Source of the DNA: Sphingobacterium sp.
Lineage (GTDB): Bacteria > Bacteroidota > Bacteroidia > SpSt-205
Assembly (NCBI GenBank): GCA_028276345.1
Contig: JAPYWM010000003.1
Span: 1 to 26,851 of the forward strand
DNA length: 26,851 nucleotides
Direction: 5' to 3'
Shown: positions 23,496 to 26,851 of the stretch, in pieces
Layout: every line of letters begins with the position of its first letter
How positions within the stretch are numbered: position 1 is the stretch's first letter
The notes under the pieces: generated by a model
What the model saw: only the letters and a program-made list of their open reading frames with translations
Told to the model about the DNA's origin: nothing
Database searches by the model: none
Program-made: the position numbers and the translations under genes

Positions 23496-24923
23496 ATGAG
23501 CATACTTCAGCAGGCAAGGGTTTTGGTTACGAGTGTGCCTTATGCGGCATTCTTGCTATGGCCAACGATCTACCTGTACTACGCAATCTATTTGTATCAG
23601 CCGTATGTGGTATTCCTGGCCCGATTGCCAATATATATTCTGACTAATCTCATTGTTTACGGTCTATCTTACGTGCTGACTGGCTCAAAAGAACGGGCCA
23701 CTCTGGGAAGTGCCGTATTTTTTATCGCTAATCTTGTGCTTATCCGTAGCGGGACGCAGCTTCCGCTGCTTCGGACCTTGCATGAAGTCTGGAATGTGCA
23801 TCCCGAAGCCCTGGCTATCCCGCTTCTCACTTTGCCGCTTCTTCGGCTAATACAGATCGGTCAGCGAGTAGCACATTTTATTCATTTATCTGTTTTAGCA
23901 ATGATCATTTTATTACATGCTCGTTTGGTTATTCGCCAGGTTCGGGATCATTTTTATCTTCGTAAACCTTCGCCCACGGCCTGTCCGGAAGCGGCCTTGC
24001 AGGACAGTACCCTTCGCTATCCAGACATCTACTGCTTAGTTTTTGACGCGTTTGGTGAGCCGGATACGCTTGAGCGATACTTGCATTTATCCTTCTCTTA
24101 TCCGGATAGTCTTTTGCAGAAAGGCTTTCTTCTTTCCTCGCTTTCCCTTCCTTATAATGCCACAATTCATGCTTTGTATTACTTTGCATCGCCAGATAAG
24201 TTGCCCCTTTCACCGCCTGCATTAGAAAGTTATATGATGCAGAAAAAAACCTACGACATTATCGCCTATTCTTCTCTTTCGCAGGTTTTGCGAGAAAAAG
24301 GCTACTATCTCACAGGCCCTTTGCCTATGTACTATGCCCTGCAATCTATGCCGTGTTTTCACTTTCACAGCTATTACAACATCTTCGGCATGAGTTTTCC
24401 TTATACCAGTCGGTGGAGTACCTATGCATGGCATTCTATTACGTTCGCAAGGTCTATGTCTATTTCCCGGCAATCACGTCCCGTCTTTTACTACTATCAC
24501 CTCCTTACCTCGCACTGGCCTTATGTATTTGATGCGGATGGGCGCTACCTGCGGAATAGGGAAGATAATCTGAATACCTTACGAGCCAGTTTTACCTATA
24601 CAGAAAAGGTTCTTTTGCAGGTTGTGTCTGATATTCAGCGGGGCCGTATGGGGAATCCCCGCCCGTACGCTATTCTGATTTTTTCCGATCATGGGCCTTA
24701 TGAGCTGGGAGGGCCGCCCTATCATCTGCCCCCGGATACAGCCCAGCGAATTGCGCGAAGTGCCATTGCCGCCCTGTATACGTCTTGGACCCTACCAGAT
24801 AGCACCCGGGAGGCCTTTCTCAAAGCGACCAATCACCACGACCTGGGCCGGATCATCCTCCAAATAGCCAATCCGATAAAAAGGCAAGTTTCTCCTCTCT
24901 CTCCCTCGGCGGAAACGCTCTAA
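23496..24923 (+). CDS. Membrane sulfatase-fold (alkaline phosphatase superfamily) protein
   Basis: A 475-residue protein. About five membrane helices occupy residues 15-145, followed by an extracytoplasmic domain (about 170-450) of the sulfatase/LTA-synthase-like kind. PDIYCLVFDAFGEPDTLERY (176-195) supplies the first metal Asp (184) after strand 1. LPYNATIHAL has a Thr (223) where the nucleophile of phosphotransfer members sits. TSHWPYVFD (His340) and FSDHG (Asp398-His399) supply the rest of the site. The fold supports hydrolysis or transfer of phospho- or sulfo-groups on envelope glycans or lipids; the substrate is unknown. The region is visibly more A+T-rich in places than its neighbours. 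It starts 23 nt after the TPR lipoprotein and is followed by the YIDPG peptide and a methyltransferase. Confidence 0.82.
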   Translation: MSILQQARVLVTSVPYAAFLLWPTIYLYYAIYLYQPYVVFLARLPIYILTNLIVYGLSYVLTGSKERATLGSAVFFIANLVLIRSGTQLPLLRTLHEVWNVHPEALAIPLLTLPLLRLIQIGQRVAHFIHLSVLAMIILLHARLVIRQVRDHFYLRKPSPTACPEAALQDSTLRYPDIYCLVFDAFGEPDTLERYLHLSFSYPDSLLQKGFLLSSLSLPYNATIHALYYFASPDKLPLSPPALESYMMQKKTYDIIAYSSLSQVLREKGYYLTGPLPMYYALQSMPCFHFHSYYNIFGMSFPYTSRWSTYAWHSITFARSMSISRQSRPVFYYYHLLTSHWPYVFDADGRYLRNREDNLNTLRASFTYTEKVLLQVVSDIQRGRMGNPRPYAILIFSDHGPYELGGPPYHLPPDTAQRIARSAIAALYTSWTLPDSTREAFLKATNHHDLGRIILQIANPIKRQVSPLSPSAETL

Positions 24924-24927
24924 GCTT

Positions 24928-24935
24928 TACCTTTG
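24928..24935 (+). promoter_or_regulatory. -7 element for the YIDPG small protein
   Basis: TACCTTTG matches TAnnTTTG exactly. It lies in the 16-nt gap after the upstream stop, with CTTC and then the ATG at 24940. It would drive the small protein and the methyltransferase as a separate leaderless transcript. Confidence 0.7.
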
Positions 24936-24939
24936 CTTC

Positions 24940-25095
24940 ATGATATGGGCTTACATAGACCCGGGGATAGGGGGCCTTCTGCTGCAAGGGCTCATCGCAG
25001 GCCTTGCAGCAATGTGGCTATTCTTTAGAAAAGATATTCCCGCTTTTTTCCGCAGACTTATCGGCAAAAAGGAAAAACTCCCGAAAGAAAGTTAG
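24940..25095 (+). CDS. Small 'YIDPG' membrane protein (51 residues)
   Basis: Short enough to be missed by length cut-offs. It reads MIWAYIDPGIGGLLLQGLIA, then GLAAMWLFF, then a basic tail (FFRRLIGKKEKLPKES). One membrane helix (about residues 10-29) precedes a positively charged cytosolic end. I recognise the opening AYIDPG-x-G as a small-protein family seen in many bacteria near envelope glycan and sulfatase-fold genes; its role is not established. It has its own -7 box 4 nt upstream of ATG and is followed after 6 nt by the methyltransferase, so the two are probably co-transcribed. Confidence 0.85.
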   Translation: MIWAYIDPGIGGLLLQGLIAGLAAMWLFFRKDIPAFFRRLIGKKEKLPKES

Positions 25096-25101
25096 ATCGC
25101 A

Positions 25102-26451
25102 TTGATTAGCGGCCGCGATCCCCGGGGGGGCTTTGACTGGCGGGATGGGCGCGCCTACCGCTATATATCCAAGGAAGCTTGGCCATTTTTTCAGGCTACC
25201 CTACCCCTGCAGGAGAAGCTCGCGCAACGAGGAATATGGTTACCGCTTACGTTGCCGCCTGCCGCCGAAGATGAAGCTACCTACCTCTTTGAGGTTCCGG
25301 TGCTTCCCCTTATACTCTATCCTTATGAATGGCCATTCCCGCTTTGGCGGGAAGCCGCTCTGACGACTTTGACTATCCAAAAGGAGGCTCTCTTAGAAGG
25401 CTTCTGGTTACGGGATGCGACACCGTTCAACCTAACGCTCTACCAGGGGAAAATGTGTCATTTTGATCAGCTCTCCTTGGAGCCTTATTTGGAGGGTCTG
25501 CCTTGGGCGGCCTACATGGAGTTTGTGAAGGCCTTTCTGGCCCTGCTTCTGCTGATGAGCTTCCGCGATCGGCGGCTGGGTAAGCTCATTCAGCTTTATC
25601 CCGAGGGGCTACCGCTGGACCTGGTATGGTCGCTTCTTCCGCTTAGGGGCCGCTGGTCAGGCTTGGGCCTCCTTCATCTTTACCCCCATAAACTACGCCG
25701 TTTAGCATCTGGCCAGAGTAAACCTGCCAAAATACCCAAGCAAAGGCTCCTTACTCTTGTTGAGTCGCTTATTGTGGGAGTAGAAGGGCTAAAACCGCGT
25801 TATCCAGCTTCACCGTGGGAGGGTTATGCCACGGAAAGCTGCCCTTATCCCCCCGAAGCCCGCGAGAAAAAAGAAGCTACCGTGCAGGCCTGGATAGAGA
25901 GGCTTTCTATCGGGTGGGGATTGGATATTGGTGCGCATGAGGGAGGCTATACGCGCCTGCTGGCCCTGCGGGCCCGAGAGGGCGTAGTAGCCTTAGAAAA
26001 CGACCCCCTTGCTATAGACCGCCTGTGGGAGCGTCTCGGCCCGCAGCATAAGCATCTCTATCCCATCTGGGCAGACATCAGTCAGCCTTCGCCGCCCCTG
26101 GGCATGGGGAACGTCCTCCCGGGCCTTTTAGAGCGCTTGCAAGGCCGGTTTGATGTTAGTCTTGCTCTGGCTATTACCCATCATCTGCGGTATAGGAATC
26201 TCATTCCTTATGCTATCCAGATAGAGCTGCTGGCGCAGCTTTTAGCGCCGGCGGGCCATCTGATAATAGAGTATATCCCCATCGACGACCCGCAGATAAA
26301 GTTCCTCCATTCCCGGCCGACAATCTTTCCCGACCACAGCCAGGAAGCTTTTGAGGGGCTACTGGGGAGGTTCTTTGTAGTACGGGAGCAGGTGGTATTA
26401 GCGCCGATGGGACGGGTGCTATACTTAGCGCAGAAGCGACAGACTTTATAG
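25102..26451 (+). CDS. Two-domain protein with C-terminal class I SAM methyltransferase
   Basis: A 449-residue cytosolic protein. The N-terminal domain (1-230) opens with SGRDPRGGFDWRDGRAYRYI and contains YPYEWPFPLWREAALTTLTI, LRDATPFNLTLYQGKMCHFD and MSFRDRRLGKLI. The 'RDATPFN...HFDQLS' layout recalls the catalytic and metal loops of kinase-like folds, so this half may bind a phosphorylated or nucleotide ligand (inference). The C-terminal domain (about 255-445) is a Rossmann methyltransferase with GLDIGAHEGGYTRLLA (273-288), acidic strand-2 end VALENDP, and LALAITHHLRYRN (354-366). A family with this SFRDPxGF-type opening often sits beside YIDPG proteins. The only plausible start is TTG at 25102, 6 nt after the upstream stop; there is no nearby in-frame ATG. 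It ends 6 nt into the convergent thiG. Confidence 0.82.
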   Translation: MISGRDPRGGFDWRDGRAYRYISKEAWPFFQATLPLQEKLAQRGIWLPLTLPPAAEDEATYLFEVPVLPLILYPYEWPFPLWREAALTTLTIQKEALLEGFWLRDATPFNLTLYQGKMCHFDQLSLEPYLEGLPWAAYMEFVKAFLALLLLMSFRDRRLGKLIQLYPEGLPLDLVWSLLPLRGRWSGLGLLHLYPHKLRRLASGQSKPAKIPKQRLLTLVESLIVGVEGLKPRYPASPWEGYATESCPYPPEAREKKEATVQAWIERLSIGWGLDIGAHEGGYTRLLALRAREGVVALENDPLAIDRLWERLGPQHKHLYPIWADISQPSPPLGMGNVLPGLLERLQGRFDVSLALAITHHLRYRNLIPYAIQIELLAQLLAPAGHLIIEYIPIDDPQIKFLHSRPTIFPDHSQEAFEGLLGRFFVVREQVVLAPMGRVLYLAQKRQTL

Positions 26452-26851
26452 CGGTAGGCCTTCCTGGGGGCTGCTGGGGCGAGCGTAAGAGACTTTTGGG
26501 ACGCGGCCCGCGTAGTAAGTCTGACGGCCTGCTTCTACCGCGGTGCGCATAGCAGCGGCCATCTGAACAGGATGCATCGCCTCCGCGATGGCGGTATTCA
26601 CCAGCACGGCGTCATAGCCTAACTCCATCGCTAAGCAAGCATCCGCTGGACTCCCGATGCCTGCGTCGACCACGAGTGGACAGTCTGGCACCAGGTGGCG
26701 AATCATCTCCAGCCGTTCTGGATCGCGTATTCCTTGGCCGCTTCCGATCGGCGCAGCTAAGGGCATCACGGCGGCGCAGCCAATATCGGATAGGCGCCGG
26801 CAAACGATGGGATCATCCGGGGCATAGGCCAGCACTACAAAGCCCTCTTTC
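26446..26851 (-). CDS. thiG: Thiazole synthase ThiG, C-terminal part (runs off the window)
   Basis: ThiG forms the thiazole phosphate ring of thiamine from deoxyxylulose phosphate, dehydroglycine and the ThiS thiocarboxylate. The visible ~134 residues hold the conserved (beta/alpha)8 half: GFVVLAYAPDDP, CAAVMPLAAPIGSGQGI, CPLVVDAGIGSPADACLAME, DAVLVNTAIAEA, AMRTAVEAGRQTYYAGRVP and the terminal SSPQEG. The frame stays open to the right edge, so the N-terminal half, with the catalytic Lys, lies outside. It is convergent with the methyltransferase gene, overlapping it by 6 nt. Confidence 0.95.
   Translation of the reverse strand, partial: KEGFVVLAYAPDDPIVCRRLSDIGCAAVMPLAAPIGSGQGIRDPERLEMIRHLVPDCPLVVDAGIGSPADACLAMELGYDAVLVNTAIAEAMHPVQMAAAMRTAVEAGRQTYYAGRVPKVSYARPSSPQEGLPL

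Noticed and set aside
1..26851. CRISPR array, insertion sequence, prophage or integrase
   Set aside because: No regularly spaced repeats, transposase, integrase or phage-type genes were seen. The only tandem repeat array is the alanine tRNA cluster.

Overview
The window looks like a chromosomal segment of a GC-rich, possibly thermophilic member of the Bacteroidota. The evidence is: two TonB-dependent receptors with N-terminal carboxypeptidase-regulatory-like domains, SpoIIE-type phosphatases of the 'SLRYAQRIQ' kind fused to TPR or PAS/GAF modules, relaxed lipoprotein signals, almost no Shine-Dalgarno sites, and repeated matches to the Bacteroidota -7 promoter element TAnnTTTG. The exact lineage cannot be told from sequence alone, and thermophily is only an impression.

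Layout. 1-1004: end of an unknown gene, then NAD kinase (nadK). 1005-1519: a gene-poor stretch with a possible decayed methyltransferase tail. 1520-1855: minus-strand tRNA operon (two Ala-GGC, one Ala-CGC, one Ser-GGA) with 1-nt spacers between the Ala genes and a clear promoter. 1906-4245: minus-strand TonB-dependent receptor. 4375-7363: plus-strand DUF6438 lipoprotein, small Cys-containing lipoprotein, and a secreted-TPR/membrane/SpoIIE phosphatase. 7382-7726: DUF423 membrane protein. 7805-9941: a sulfane-sulfur operon (rhodanese lipoprotein, cytosolic rhodanese, metallo-beta-lactamase/double-rhodanese fusion resembling persulfide dioxygenases). 9925-11118: radical SAM protein, divergent from a secreted metal-binding HMA-like protein (11206-11631). 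11796-14966: TSUP (TauE/SafE) transporter and a second TonB-dependent receptor. 14918-19638: ruvC and a 1399-residue PAS/GAF/SpoIIE sensor, joined by an ATGA overlap. 19658-22714: a ~1018-residue protein with a degenerate peptidase-MA-like front, a propeller-like middle and an outer-membrane barrel-like end. 22738-23472: TPR lipoprotein. 23496-26451: a three-gene set of a membrane sulfatase-fold protein, an easily missed 51-residue 'YIDPG' membrane peptide (24940-25095), and a two-domain SAM methyltransferase with a TTG start. 26446-26851: the C-terminal end of thiG, running off the window.

How the parts fit. The rhodaneses, the persulfide-dioxygenase-like fusion and the nearby TSUP exporter suggest handling of sulfide-derived persulfide, sulfite or thiosulfate. 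The two SpoIIE phosphatases are probably outputs of signalling pathways; no partner anti-sigma or anti-anti-sigma gene is seen here. The 23496-26451 set is the best candidate for an uncharacterised system, probably at the cell envelope.

The most general observation is regulatory. At many genes a TAnnTTTG-like box ends only 4-5 nt before the start codon. Transcripts should therefore be leaderless or nearly so, and this shifts several start sites well inside the longest open frames (4245, 4375, 5138, 7726, 22714).
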